This document shows positions 45,795 to 53,437 of a stretch of 64,000 nt of DNA, piece by piece. Numbering within the stretch: position 1 is the first letter of the stretch; each line of letters opens with the position of its first letter. A program made the position numbers and the translations under genes. The notes below the pieces were generated by a model, which saw only the letters and a program-made list of their open reading frames with translations, did not search any database and was not told the origin of the DNA. The stretch comes from a bacterium (lineage in GTDB: Bacteria > Bacteroidota > Ignavibacteria > Ignavibacteriales > Ignavibacteriaceae): NCBI GenBank assembly GCA_016716565.1, contig JADJWC010000002.1:248001-312000 (forward strand), in the 5' to 3' direction.

Positions 45795-48233
45795 TTATTT
45801 CAATAAAACCATCTTCTTAGTTTCTGAAAATTTTCCTGATTGCAGCTTATAAAAATATATTCCGCTTGGCAGATTCCGGACAGAACCGGAATGACTACTT
45901 GCATCGAATTCAACCTGATGATATCCTGCTTCCATCTCTTCATTAAGTAGTGTCCTAATTTCATTTCCGAGAACATCAAATACTTTTAGCGTTACATTTT
46001 CTTTCTGAGGAATTGAAAATTTAATTGTAGTACTCGGATTAAATGGATTAGGATAATTCTGCGCCAGTTCAAAACCAATTGGTGAACTTATTTCCACTAC
46101 TTCATCCAGATCATAATATTTATATATGCCATCGAAATCAATTTGCTTTAATCTGTAACTATATCTTCCCGGATTTAAGTTCTCATCAATAAATGAATAA
46201 GATGATATTTCTGTAGTAGTTCCTCTCCCCGGCACAAAACCTATTTCTTCCCATCCTGACTCCTGACTTCTGACTCCTAACTTCTGTCTCTGAACCTCAA
46301 ATCCCTGATTGTTAGTCTCTGTTGCCGTTGACCAGACAAGTGTAACTTTATTTTGCTGAACATTCGCTGTAAAGTTTGTTAGCTCGACAGGAATATTATC
46401 AGGTTCCGTATACTTTAGAATTACTCCGCTGTTACCAACAATCCACGCGTGAGCCGCATCTGTCATATAAATATCATCAAAAGTTGAAATTGTATAACGT
46501 GGTTCCAAAGCCCAATTCATTCCACCATCGGTTGATATGTAAACATAACCACTGGCACAAGCTGTCATTCCAAGAGTTCCAAGTACAGGTGATTCAACAA
46601 AATGAATACCCCAGACAGTATTATCAGGTGGTATTGCTGCAGAAAGCCAGTTTACTCCGCTGTTCGTTGTGTAGTATGTATTACCTCCGGTTCCACCTGC
46701 AATACCTCTGTCACGATCAATGAATGAGATTCCATAAGTTCCCAATCCACCAACTGCAAGCTGCTGCTGCCAGGTAACTCCGCCATCAGTTGTGCGGGAA
46801 ATTCTTTCACCGGTCCCAGCAACCCATCCGTATAGTGAATCAACCATATCCATATCCCAGGGATTGTAACCCGTGATAGTCGAAATAATATTCCAATTGA
46901 ATCCACCATTAGTTGATTTCGCAACGGTACCGTTATAAGCAGCTACTATTCCATAATTATCATCAACAAAATCAATTGCGAGTATATCCGAATTTGTTCC
47001 TGTGATTCCTGTTGCAATTAAATTCCAGTTGTTTCCTCCGTCAGTTGTAACGATAACATTTCCCGCATCGCATCCCGCAATTGCATGATTCGGTGATGGT
47101 GCAACAACTTCATTTACATCGCCTGTGTAAGGAGAAACCTGCTGTGTCCAGGTAAATCCGCCGTCAGTCGTTCTTGCAGCGAAACCTGTTCCCACCACAT
47201 AACCATTTAGTGTATCTGCAAAACTTACATCCCTTATTCTGCTACTCGTAAATCTATATCCGAGTTCATTCCATGTTGCGCCGCCATCGGTAGATTTAAA
47301 AAAGTATCCGCTACTTCCGGAAAGATAAGCCGCATTATCAGCACCAAATCTCACTGAATAAAAAGTTATTCCCGATGGAAAACCAGCGACAGGTAACCAC
47401 GTATTGCCTCCATCTGTAGTTCTGAGTACTGTGCTTGTAGCTCCACATGCAAGTCCAAACTGGTTAAAATCATCAAAGTCAATTGCCCAGAGCTGATTTG
47501 TTCCACCCGGATCGTATACTGGAGTCCAAGTTGATCCAGCATCTGTTGTTTTTGCAATCCTGTTTCTATGACCTACAACAAATCCTGTGAATCCTGTAGC
47601 TGTTGGTGGAAAATGTACTCCGCGATAATTGGTTGATGTAGCAAATATCATCGGAACCGAACTCCACGTTGTTCCACCATTAGTTGTTTTGACTAATGCA
47701 TCATTGCTGCCGACAACGTATGCTTGGGATTCATCAGTTGCATAAACTCCGTACAGAGTTTCATCGGTTACTGAAGTATTCGACTGTGAGAACCAGGCGT
47801 CTCCGCCGTTAGTTGTTTTGATTATAAATCCATTAAAACCTATTGACCAACCAATATTCTGATCTATGAAAAACACATCATACTTTGTTGTATCCGGTGC
47901 ATTGCTTTGCCACGTCCAAGTTAATCCTCCGTCAGTTGTTTTATGAAGACGTTCTACAAAGGAACCAACAGCCCAGCCAGTATTATCATTAATAAAATAA
48001 CAGCTTCTGTAAATCCCATCACCGCCGATTTGAACTATATCCCAGTTTTGTCCTCCGTCGTGTGTAACAATTGCTTCACCCTGACCGGTAACAGTTATGA
48101 ATCTGTTTTCAGATGGCGCTGAACCGATGTATGATGTATTTGGAGTGGGATGCGGATTCATTATTCTCCACTGTGAAACAGCAGATATTGAAAGCAATAT
48201 TACGAGTGCGAACGGTAAAAAAACTTTTTTCAT
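45795..48233 (-). CDS. long BNR/Ycf48-type repeat protein with T9SS sorting domain
   Basis: An 812-residue secreted protein with a signal peptide (1-20) and about thirteen propeller repeats with Asp-box motifs (THDGGQNW, TTDGGLTW, TTNGGDAW, TTDAGSTW, STDGGATW, TTDGGVTW and others). Next comes the TETNNQGFEVQR domain shared with the 38204 protease, and a sorting domain with NYPNPFNPSTTIKFSIP ending SETKKMVLLK. Loop 2 of the sorting domain and the loop after GFEVQR carry repeat-derived sequence; loop 1 is uninserted. It lies 31 bases before the 44483 gene, and is a longer paralogue of it. Confidence 0.86.
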   Translation of the reverse strand: MKKVFLPFALVILLSISAVSQWRIMNPHPTPNTSYIGSAPSENRFITVTGQGEAIVTHDGGQNWDIVQIGGDGIYRSCYFINDNTGWAVGSFVERLHKTTDGGLTWTWQSNAPDTTKYDVFFIDQNIGWSIGFNGFIIKTTNGGDAWFSQSNTSVTDETLYGVYATDESQAYVVGSNDALVKTTNGGTTWSSVPMIFATSTNYRGVHFPPTATGFTGFVVGHRNRIAKTTDAGSTWTPVYDPGGTNQLWAIDFDDFNQFGLACGATSTVLRTTDGGNTWLPVAGFPSGITFYSVRFGADNAAYLSGSSGYFFKSTDGGATWNELGYRFTSSRIRDVSFADTLNGYVVGTGFAARTTDGGFTWTQQVSPYTGDVNEVVAPSPNHAIAGCDAGNVIVTTDGGNNWNLIATGITGTNSDILAIDFVDDNYGIVAAYNGTVAKSTNGGFNWNIISTITGYNPWDMDMVDSLYGWVAGTGERISRTTDGGVTWQQQLAVGGLGTYGISFIDRDRGIAGGTGGNTYYTTNSGVNWLSAAIPPDNTVWGIHFVESPVLGTLGMTACASGYVYISTDGGMNWALEPRYTISTFDDIYMTDAAHAWIVGNSGVILKYTEPDNIPVELTNFTANVQQNKVTLVWSTATETNNQGFEVQRQKLGVRSQESGWEEIGFVPGRGTTTEISSYSFIDENLNPGRYSYRLKQIDFDGIYKYYDLDEVVEISSPIGFELAQNYPNPFNPSTTIKFSIPQKENVTLKVFDVLGNEIRTLLNEEMEAGYHQVEFDASSHSGSVRNLPSGIYFYKLQSGKFSETKKMVLLK
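45871..45895. repeat. AGATTCCGGA...CCGGAATGAC repeat in sorting-domain loop 2
   Basis: AGATTCCGGACAGAACCGGA with ATGAC has ATTCCGG/CCGGAAT arms. It encodes SHSGSVRNL and adds about seven residues. It is the same family as 50384-50409. Confidence 0.7.
46255..46289. repeat. CTGACTCCTGACTTCTGACTCC repeat in a surface loop
   Basis: CCTGACTCCTGACTTCTGAC with more units of the same kind encodes KLGVRSQESG in the loop after GFEVQR. The matching loop of the 38204 protein is about five residues shorter. Third insertion position in this family of proteins. Confidence 0.6.
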
Positions 48234-48273
48234 TTGTTTTTCCTTTGTTTACTGAATTGATGGATGATAAAAT

Positions 48274-49311
48274 TTATTTTAAGAGAATCATTTTTTTAGT
48301 TTGAATAAAATCTCCTGCGTTAAGCTGATAGAAGTAGATTCCTGATATCAGACCTTGCCTACCGGCAGGCAGGTTCCCGATACCTGATAAAGCATCAAAT
48401 TCAACTTCATATTCTCCGGCTGCAAGTTCTTCGTTAACGAGTGTTGCAATTTCATTGCCAAGGATGTCGTATACTTTTAATGTTGTAAAGACGACCCGCC
48501 GGGTCGTCTCTACTAATGGAATTGTAAATTTTATTTTTGTTGATGGATTAAATGGATTAGGATAGTTTTGCTCAAGTTTAAATTCTGATGCAATTGGATA
48601 TTCTTCGTCATCAACTCCTACTGCTGTTGTATCGCCGTAAACTACTCCGTCAATTATGCAACCTTTTAATACATAGGTATCATAATTATTATAATCCCAA
48701 TCGAAAAACATACTATCCAGCCCAATGTCCTCTGTTAAAGAATATGTGGGTTTGGGAATACCAGAACCTATTTCCTGAAATAATCGCTTGGTTTTTGTAA
48801 GTCCCCATTTTTCAAACAGAGTGTCTCTAATCACTAGCGTAAATGAACTACCCGGAAGATAGAACCTGAAGCTAAGGACAGTATCTCCAGGTTCAGCAAG
48901 TAAATCATCAATTAAATATTCATCATCGGGCAATCCGAGGCTTTCATCATATTTGTAAATTTTTGAAGTTGATGAATCAATTCTTTCATATAAGATGCTG
49001 GCCCCAGGATAGCCAGGTGTGTATGTTTTCCAGATATAATATAATTTATCATTAGGCTGGAGGTAGATTCCGTCGACTTCCATCATATACAGATTTTGGT
49101 GAGTGTTCCCATTATTGAAATGATATCCATCATAGATCCATTTATTGCCAATTGAGAGTGGATAGAGATTTAATATTTCATTTGACATTAAGTTACTTTT
49201 AACCTGCTGATCTTCCATCCCCTTGAGGTTGGAGAATTGCGCTGAATTATTTGTCTGAGAAAAACTATTTGTTAATAAAATAACAAATAAAAAAACTTCA
49301 TACTTTTTCAT
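48274..49311 (-). CDS. secreted protein of a tandem three-gene family, T9SS
   Basis: A 345-residue secreted protein: signal peptide (1-19), then QFSNLKGMEDQQ, LYPLSIGNKWIYDGYHF, a domain with RIDSSTSKIYKYDESLGLPD and KGCIIDGVVYGDTT, and the sorting domain NYPNPFNPSTKIKFTIP ending IQTKKMILLK. It is a paralogue of the next two genes upstream. Both sorting-domain loops carry inserts; loop 2 is the longest seen (15 residues). Function of the core domain is unknown. It starts 8 bases after its upstream paralogue ends. Confidence 0.78.
   Translation of the reverse strand: MKKYEVFLFVILLTNSFSQTNNSAQFSNLKGMEDQQVKSNLMSNEILNLYPLSIGNKWIYDGYHFNNGNTHQNLYMMEVDGIYLQPNDKLYYIWKTYTPGYPGASILYERIDSSTSKIYKYDESLGLPDDEYLIDDLLAEPGDTVLSFRFYLPGSSFTLVIRDTLFEKWGLTKTKRLFQEIGSGIPKPTYSLTEDIGLDSMFFDWDYNNYDTYVLKGCIIDGVVYGDTTAVGVDDEEYPIASEFKLEQNYPNPFNPSTKIKFTIPLVETTRRVVFTTLKVYDILGNEIATLVNEELAAGEYEVEFDALSGIGNLPAGRQGLISGIYFYQLNAGDFIQTKKMILLK
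48337..48389. repeat. compound palindromic repeat in sorting-domain loop 2
   Basis: The core CCTTGCCTACCGGCAGGCAG (48353-48372) matches the lysA element at 32838-32857, flanked by CTGATATCAG and CCCGATACCTG arms. It encodes GNLPAGRQGLI and adds about eleven residues. Confidence 0.8.
48485..48513. repeat. 29-bp palindromic element, second copy
   Basis: Identical over 29 bases to 44673-44701, in the same loop of a different gene. Core GACGACCCGCCGGGTCGTC. Confidence 0.8.
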
Positions 49312-49319
49312 AACTCCTC

Positions 49320-50300
49320 CTATTTTAAGAGAATCATTTTTTTTGTTTCTGAAAATTGACCAGCCTTCAATTGATAAAAATAAATTCCTGAAGATGGAAG
49401 ATGTTTGATGGATGATGGATCAAATTCAACTTCATATTCTCCTGCCGGAAGTTCTTCGTTAACGAGCGTTGCAATTTCATTTCCTAATACATCGTAAACT
49501 TTTAAGGTTACATTACTGGTTACCGGTAACTGATAACTGATTACTGTACTTGGATTGAATGGATTCGGATAATTCTGCTCTAGTTTAAATTCTGAAGCAA
49601 TTGGGTTTTCCTCGTCATCGATGCCGGTGAGTGTTGTATCTCCATATAGAATCCCATTTAATAAACAACCTTTTAGTGTACGTTCAGAATACATTGAATA
49701 TCCAATTAAAGTCGAAACCCAATAGTCCATACCAATATCTTGAGTATATGAAAAACGGCTAAAAGAAGGATAAGCATATCGAATGAAATTTTTTCTAAGC
49801 TTTGTTAATCCCCATTTATAAAATGTATCAATACTAGTTACAATTAAATATGCAGGAGAAGGACCAGATGGATTAAAAGTAATTAATGTATCTCCTACTT
49901 CCCCCGTTAAATTCGCAACAACATATTCGCTTTGAGGAAGATTTGGATTCTCATAATAACGATATACTTTTCCTTCTACAGTGTCGATTCTTTCCAGAGA
50001 ATGGTAATTGTTTTCCTTCAAATGATAATACATTTTACCATTTGCAGCGATTGAATCACCTATAACTTCATTCAACGCAACACCGTATGTTATATTTGGA
50101 TTAACTACCGTTACAGTAAGATAAACCCACCTGTTACCTATCGCAAGTGGATAGAGATTTACTATCTCACTGGTTAATACATTACTTTTACCCTGCTGAT
50201 CTTCCTTCCCCTTCAGCTCAGAGAATTGCGGCGAGACGACTGTCTGTGAGAGAGTATTTGTAAAAAGACAAGCAATTATTAAAACTACATACTTTATCAT
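49320..50300 (-). CDS. secreted protein of a tandem three-gene family, T9SS
   Basis: A 326-residue paralogue of its neighbours: signal peptide (1-18), QFSELKGKEDQQ, LYPLAIGNRWVYL, RIDTVEGKVYRYYENPNLP, KGCLLNGILYGDTT, and the sorting domain NYPNPFNPSTVISYQL ending SETKKMILLK. Both loops carry repeats (49393-49419 and 49515-49544). It is 8 bases from each neighbour, so all three are cotranscribed. Core function unknown. Confidence 0.78.
   Translation of the reverse strand: MIKYVVLIIACLFTNTLSQTVVSPQFSELKGKEDQQGKSNVLTSEIVNLYPLAIGNRWVYLTVTVVNPNITYGVALNEVIGDSIAANGKMYYHLKENNYHSLERIDTVEGKVYRYYENPNLPQSEYVVANLTGEVGDTLITFNPSGPSPAYLIVTSIDTFYKWGLTKLRKNFIRYAYPSFSRFSYTQDIGMDYWVSTLIGYSMYSERTLKGCLLNGILYGDTTLTGIDDEENPIASEFKLEQNYPNPFNPSTVISYQLPVTSNVTLKVYDVLGNEIATLVNEELPAGEYEVEFDPSSIKHLPSSGIYFYQLKAGQFSETKKMILLK
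49393..49419. repeat. GATGGAAGATG...GATGATGGA repeat in sorting-domain loop 2
   Basis: GATGGAAGATGTTTGATGGA followed by TGATGGA. Same unit as 40813-40839. Encodes SSIKHLPS, about four residues longer than baseline. Confidence 0.6.
49515..49544. repeat. AACTGATAACTGATTAC-type repeat in sorting-domain loop 1
   Basis: ACTGGTTACCGGTAACTGAT with AACTGATTAC following; contains the palindrome GGTTACCGGTAACT. Almost identical to 50507-50536 and close to 40935-40964. Confidence 0.6.
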
Positions 50301-50308
50301 AACTCCAC

Positions 50309-52198
50309 CTATTTTAAGAGAATCATTTTTTTCGTTTGAGTGAATGAACCGGCTTTAAGCTGGTAGAAATAGATTCCGCTGGTCAGATTCCGGACTTCGC
50401 CGGAATGACTGTAGAATGTTACCTCGTATTCACCGACAGGTTTTTCTTCATTAACTAAAGTTGCGATTTCATTTCCGAGTACATCATAAACTTTTAGTGT
50501 TACATTACTGGTTACCGGTAACTGATAACTGATAACCGTACTCGGATTAAATGGATTCGGATAATTCTGCTCAAGTTTGAATGCTGTTGGATTTGGATTT
50601 TGCTCATCTTCAACACCGACTGTAGTCGTATCACCATACACAACTCCGTCGATTATACAACCTTTTAGAGTCGTAAAGTTTTCTCCGAAATCAAAACTAC
50701 TGTATATTGAATCCACTCCAACACCTTGAGAGAGTGAATAAGTATATCCGGTCAAATCAAAAATGGTGAAAATTTTTCTACCTCCCTGGATTCCCCATTT
50801 ATCGAAAGATCCTTCGCCGACACAAATGAACGGAAAATAATCCTGATACTGATGTCTGCTGCTCCAAATGGTATCACCAACTTCAGCAAAAAGATCATCA
50901 ATGAGATATTCATCGCTAGGCAATCCCAAAGTGTTATCAAATCTGAATACTTTTCCGGATGAGGAATCAATTCTTTCGAAGATTATCGGAGGATAATTAA
51001 AAGTAGTCAGATCATATATTTTATAATATAACTTCCCATTCGCCAATAATGTATCCCCTATAACCTCACGATAGGTTATTCCGCTAAACCCATGCCATGT
51101 TGTATCAGCCCACCAACCCCAGTAATCATAAACCCATTTATTACCAACTGCAAGCGGATAGTAGCTCAATACTTCCTGTGGAACTGGTAAGCTTTTAATC
51201 ACCTGAATTGTATCTGGTGTAATTTCATAAATTTTATATTTTGTTGCAGCGTAAAGTTTGTCAGAGTTAGGCTTTTTGTTGATGCCAACTATTTTTCTTT
51301 CAAGAGTTTTGTAAATGCTGAAGTTGTTACCGTAATCAGTCGATACTAAAATGTTTTTCTTATCTGCTAAATAAATTGTTCCTGAAGTTGATTCATCAAT
51401 GCTAATAAAAATTTTAGAATCACTTGAATATTTTGTTTGCCAGGAGAATGCTTCCCCTTTGTCTGAAGATACTCTTAATGTTTGATTACCAAATAATCTG
51501 TAAATATGTAATTGGTCAGAATCATATAAGATGAACAATGAACTCGCAGGTTGATTCAGCACATCGACTAAATGAAAAGTATTACCGCCATCAATCGACC
51601 TGTACAGAAAACCAATATAATTTTCTGCAAATAATAAATTATCATCAAAAGGATTTAACGATAAAAACATTAGTGTGTCGCCAACTGGTATCCAGTTGAA
51701 TCCGCCATTAGAACTTTTAATTGTTCCATCATCAATAAATCCTCCGGCATAAATCAGGCTGTCATCAAAACTTGAAATATCTATATGATTGACTTCACAG
51801 CAAAGATAATTAAGCATTACATAATCACTATCGAATCTCTTTATATACGGTCCTGGTTCCCAGGAGCCCATCGAACCACAAAAAATATATTTTGAAAAAT
51901 CATCATCCCAGAAAGTGTAATCTTTTACCGTTCTGAAGTATGACATGACCGGATCTGAGTGACTATAATCTTCCAGAAAAAGTGAATCTGACGAAGTCGT
52001 TAAATCGAAATGATAAATATCATTAGTCATATTATAGAATGGATCGTTTGTATAGGATGTATAAATCCTGTAAAACAGATGTGTATTACCAAACTGGTCT
52101 TCCATCCCATTGAGTTCGGAGAATTGCGGTGAGATGCTTGTTTGTGAAAAGTTATTTGCTATATAACAAATAAAAAAAAGTACTACCCATTTTTTCAT
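50309..52198 (-). CDS. hybrid BNR-like and three-gene-family secreted protein, T9SS
   Basis: A 629-residue protein built from two parts. Residues 1-33 (signal peptide and QFSELNGMEDQ) and residues from about 340 on (YYPLAVGNKWVYDYW, RIDSSSGKVFRFDN, KGCIIDGVVYGDTT) match the neighbouring paralogues. Between them lies about 300 residues of BNR-like sequence (SSNGGFNW, SIDGGNTF, STDYGNNF) inserted in one piece. The sorting domain is NYPNPFNPSTVISYQL with inserts in both loops, ending TQTKKMILLK. It leads a probable seven-gene operon and has a promoter candidate just upstream. Confidence 0.8.
   Translation of the reverse strand: MKKWVVLFFICYIANNFSQTSISPQFSELNGMEDQFGNTHLFYRIYTSYTNDPFYNMTNDIYHFDLTTSSDSLFLEDYSHSDPVMSYFRTVKDYTFWDDDFSKYIFCGSMGSWEPGPYIKRFDSDYVMLNYLCCEVNHIDISSFDDSLIYAGGFIDDGTIKSSNGGFNWIPVGDTLMFLSLNPFDDNLLFAENYIGFLYRSIDGGNTFHLVDVLNQPASSLFILYDSDQLHIYRLFGNQTLRVSSDKGEAFSWQTKYSSDSKIFISIDESTSGTIYLADKKNILVSTDYGNNFSIYKTLERKIVGINKKPNSDKLYAATKYKIYEITPDTIQVIKSLPVPQEVLSYYPLAVGNKWVYDYWGWWADTTWHGFSGITYREVIGDTLLANGKLYYKIYDLTTFNYPPIIFERIDSSSGKVFRFDNTLGLPSDEYLIDDLFAEVGDTIWSSRHQYQDYFPFICVGEGSFDKWGIQGGRKIFTIFDLTGYTYSLSQGVGVDSIYSSFDFGENFTTLKGCIIDGVVYGDTTTVGVEDEQNPNPTAFKLEQNYPNPFNPSTVISYQLPVTSNVTLKVYDVLGNEIATLVNEEKPVGEYEVTFYSHSGEVRNLTSGIYFYQLKAGSFTQTKKMILLK
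50384..50409. repeat. CAGATTCCGGACTTCGCCGGAATGAC repeat in sorting-domain loop 2
   Basis: AGATTCCGGACTTCGCCGGA with ATGAC has GATTCCGG/CCGGAAT arms around ACTTCG. It matches the 52544-52585 copy (CTTCGCCAGAATGAC) and encodes HSGEVRNL. Confidence 0.72.
50507..50536. repeat. AACTGATAACTGATAAC-type repeat in sorting-domain loop 1
   Basis: ACTGGTTACCGGTAACTGAT then AACTGATAAC; nearly identical to 49515-49544. Confidence 0.6.
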
Positions 52199-52220
52199 AA
52201 CCTCTCCTGGTTATTATTGC

Positions 52221-52251
52221 GAAACGTAAGGAATTATCGGCAGGAAATCAA
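52221..52251 (-). promoter_or_regulatory. candidate promoter of the seven-gene secreted-protein operon
   Basis: On the minus strand TTG is followed after 20 bases by TACGTTTC, one mismatch from TAnnTTTG. It lies 23 bases upstream of the start at 52198, with AGGAGAGGTT as ribosome-binding site. Confidence 0.55.
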
Positions 52252-52373
52252 CCTGGAATTATGGCCAATTAATAAAAATGTCATTTCTGCGATACATCAT
52301 CTGGCGGAGAGTTTGAAATATTCTGCTCAGATTTTTCAGATTCTGGAATTCGACGGAATAAACAAGGTGAATA

Positions 52374-52648
52374 GTCATTCCCGCAAGTCCTGATTTTAGT
52401 CAGGACGCGTCGGGAATCTGGAATTCAATTTTGCTTGTAGATTCTGGACTCGTTCACTTTCGTGAACTTCGCCAGAATGACATAACAATTATCGTCATTC
52501 CTGTGAACGGAGTGAGTCAAAAATCTGACTTAATTTCCTTGCCAGATTCTGAACTCGTTCACTTTTGTGGACTTCGCCAGAATGACTTAACGATTATTGT
52601 AATTCCTGTGAGCGAAGCGAATCAGGAATCTGACGCTGGCGAAGGATT
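52374..52648. repeat. array of paired palindromic repeats running into rlmB
   Basis: Fills most of the gap before rlmB. Units of the kind GTCATTCC...AATCTGAC and GATTCTGG...CCAGAATGAC alternate; the 105-base block at about 52439-52543 is repeated at 52544-52648. Units hold inner palindromes such as GTTCACTTTCGTGAAC and AGTCCTGATTTTAGTCAGGAC-like arms. The last unit overlaps the rlmB stop. The rest of 52199-52373 holds only the promoter candidate. Confidence 0.8.
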
Positions 52649-53352
52649 TCAAAAAGCAGTATACCCGTTGCAACGGATACATTGAGAGATTGGATTTTAC
52701 CAGTCATCGGAATCTTCACAAGAAAATCGCACTTACTTGCAGTAAGCTTTCTGATTCCTTTTTCTTCATTTCCGACAATTAGTGCAATTGGAATTTTGTA
52801 ATCGACATTGGTGTAGTTCTTTGCATTCTCTAATGATGATCCAACAATCCAAAATCCTTTTTCTTTCAGCTCATCGATTGTCTGTGAGAGATTATTTACC
52901 TGGCAGATTTTTACATGCTCAGTTGCGCCAGCAGAAACTTTTGTGACTGTCGAAGTGATTGTTGCACTGTTGTGTTTGGTGAGAATAATTCCATTTACTC
53001 CGCTGCACTCTGCCGACCGGAGAATTGCACCAACATTATGCGGATCCTGAATTTCATCCAGAATTAAAATTAGCGGGTATGAAGATTTTTTCGCTTCAGA
53101 AAGTATTTCATCGAATGAAGTAAATTTAAAATCTTGTTTAAGCGCGATTACTCCCTGAGCGTTTTGTGATGGTGTGTACGATCTGAATCGTTCAAGTGGA
53201 ATCTGGTTGCACTTTATTCCCCTCTTCTTTGCGGCAACACGGATTGCGTTGATTATGTTCCCCTGCTGTCCGAAAAGAAGATAAACCTGCTCTATTTCTT
53301 CGTTTGAATTTAGTGCTTCAAGTACAGGTTTTCTGCCAATGATAATGTTCAT
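52594..53352 (-). CDS. rlmB: 23S rRNA (guanosine-2'-O)-methyltransferase RlmB
   Basis: RlmB methylates G2251 of 23S rRNA (E. coli numbering). It has the N-terminal substrate-binding domain (IIGRKPVLEALNS) and the SPOUT domain with VGNEEKGIRKL and IPMTGKIQSLNVSVATGILLFE. The family normally ends soon after the last of these. Here the ending RQRQIPDSLRSQELQ is read from a dispersed repeat (52594-52640), so the tail and stop codon come from the repeat. The annotated start at 53352 is the only reasonable one. Confidence 0.9.
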   Translation of the reverse strand: MNIIIGRKPVLEALNSNEEIEQVYLLFGQQGNIINAIRVAAKKRGIKCNQIPLERFRSYTPSQNAQGVIALKQDFKFTSFDEILSEAKKSSYPLILILDEIQDPHNVGAILRSAECSGVNGIILTKHNSATITSTVTKVSAGATEHVKICQVNNLSQTIDELKEKGFWIVGSSLENAKNYTNVDYKIPIALIVGNEEKGIRKLTASKCDFLVKIPMTGKIQSLNVSVATGILLFEILRQRQIPDSLRSQELQ

Positions 53353-53362
53353 CTTTTAATTG

Positions 53363-53437
53363 CAATGGAACGCTGATAACGCAGATTTTTTATGATCAGC
53401 GCAGATCAGTCTCATCAGTGTCATCTGTGTTCCATTA
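53363..53437. repeat. inverted repeat between hisS and rlmB
   Basis: AATGGAACGCTGATAACGCA and GTCATCTGTGTTCCATT form imperfect 15-20 base arms around ATCAGCGCAGATCAGT. It fills the 82-base gap and includes the hisS stop codon. It could also serve as a terminator-like hairpin but has no T-run. Confidence 0.6.

Noticed and set aside
46376..46723. Plus-strand reading frame antisense to the long BNR protein
   Set aside because: It is a by-product of the repeated TTDGGxTW codons; no start signal or family.
44483..48233. Sialidases, from the Asp-box repeats
   Set aside because: Asp boxes occur in many propellers; no catalytic Arg triad or Tyr/Glu pair could be placed.
34057..52198. Prophage or integrative element
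   Set aside because: No integrase, transposase, phage structural gene or attachment site; the block is secreted and envelope proteins on one strand.
52374..52648. CRISPR array
   Set aside because: The spacing is made of further repeat, not unique spacers; units are palindromic and no cas gene is nearby.
52431..52685. An 84-residue plus-strand reading frame
   Set aside because: It consists of the repeat array and antisense rlmB, with no independent support.
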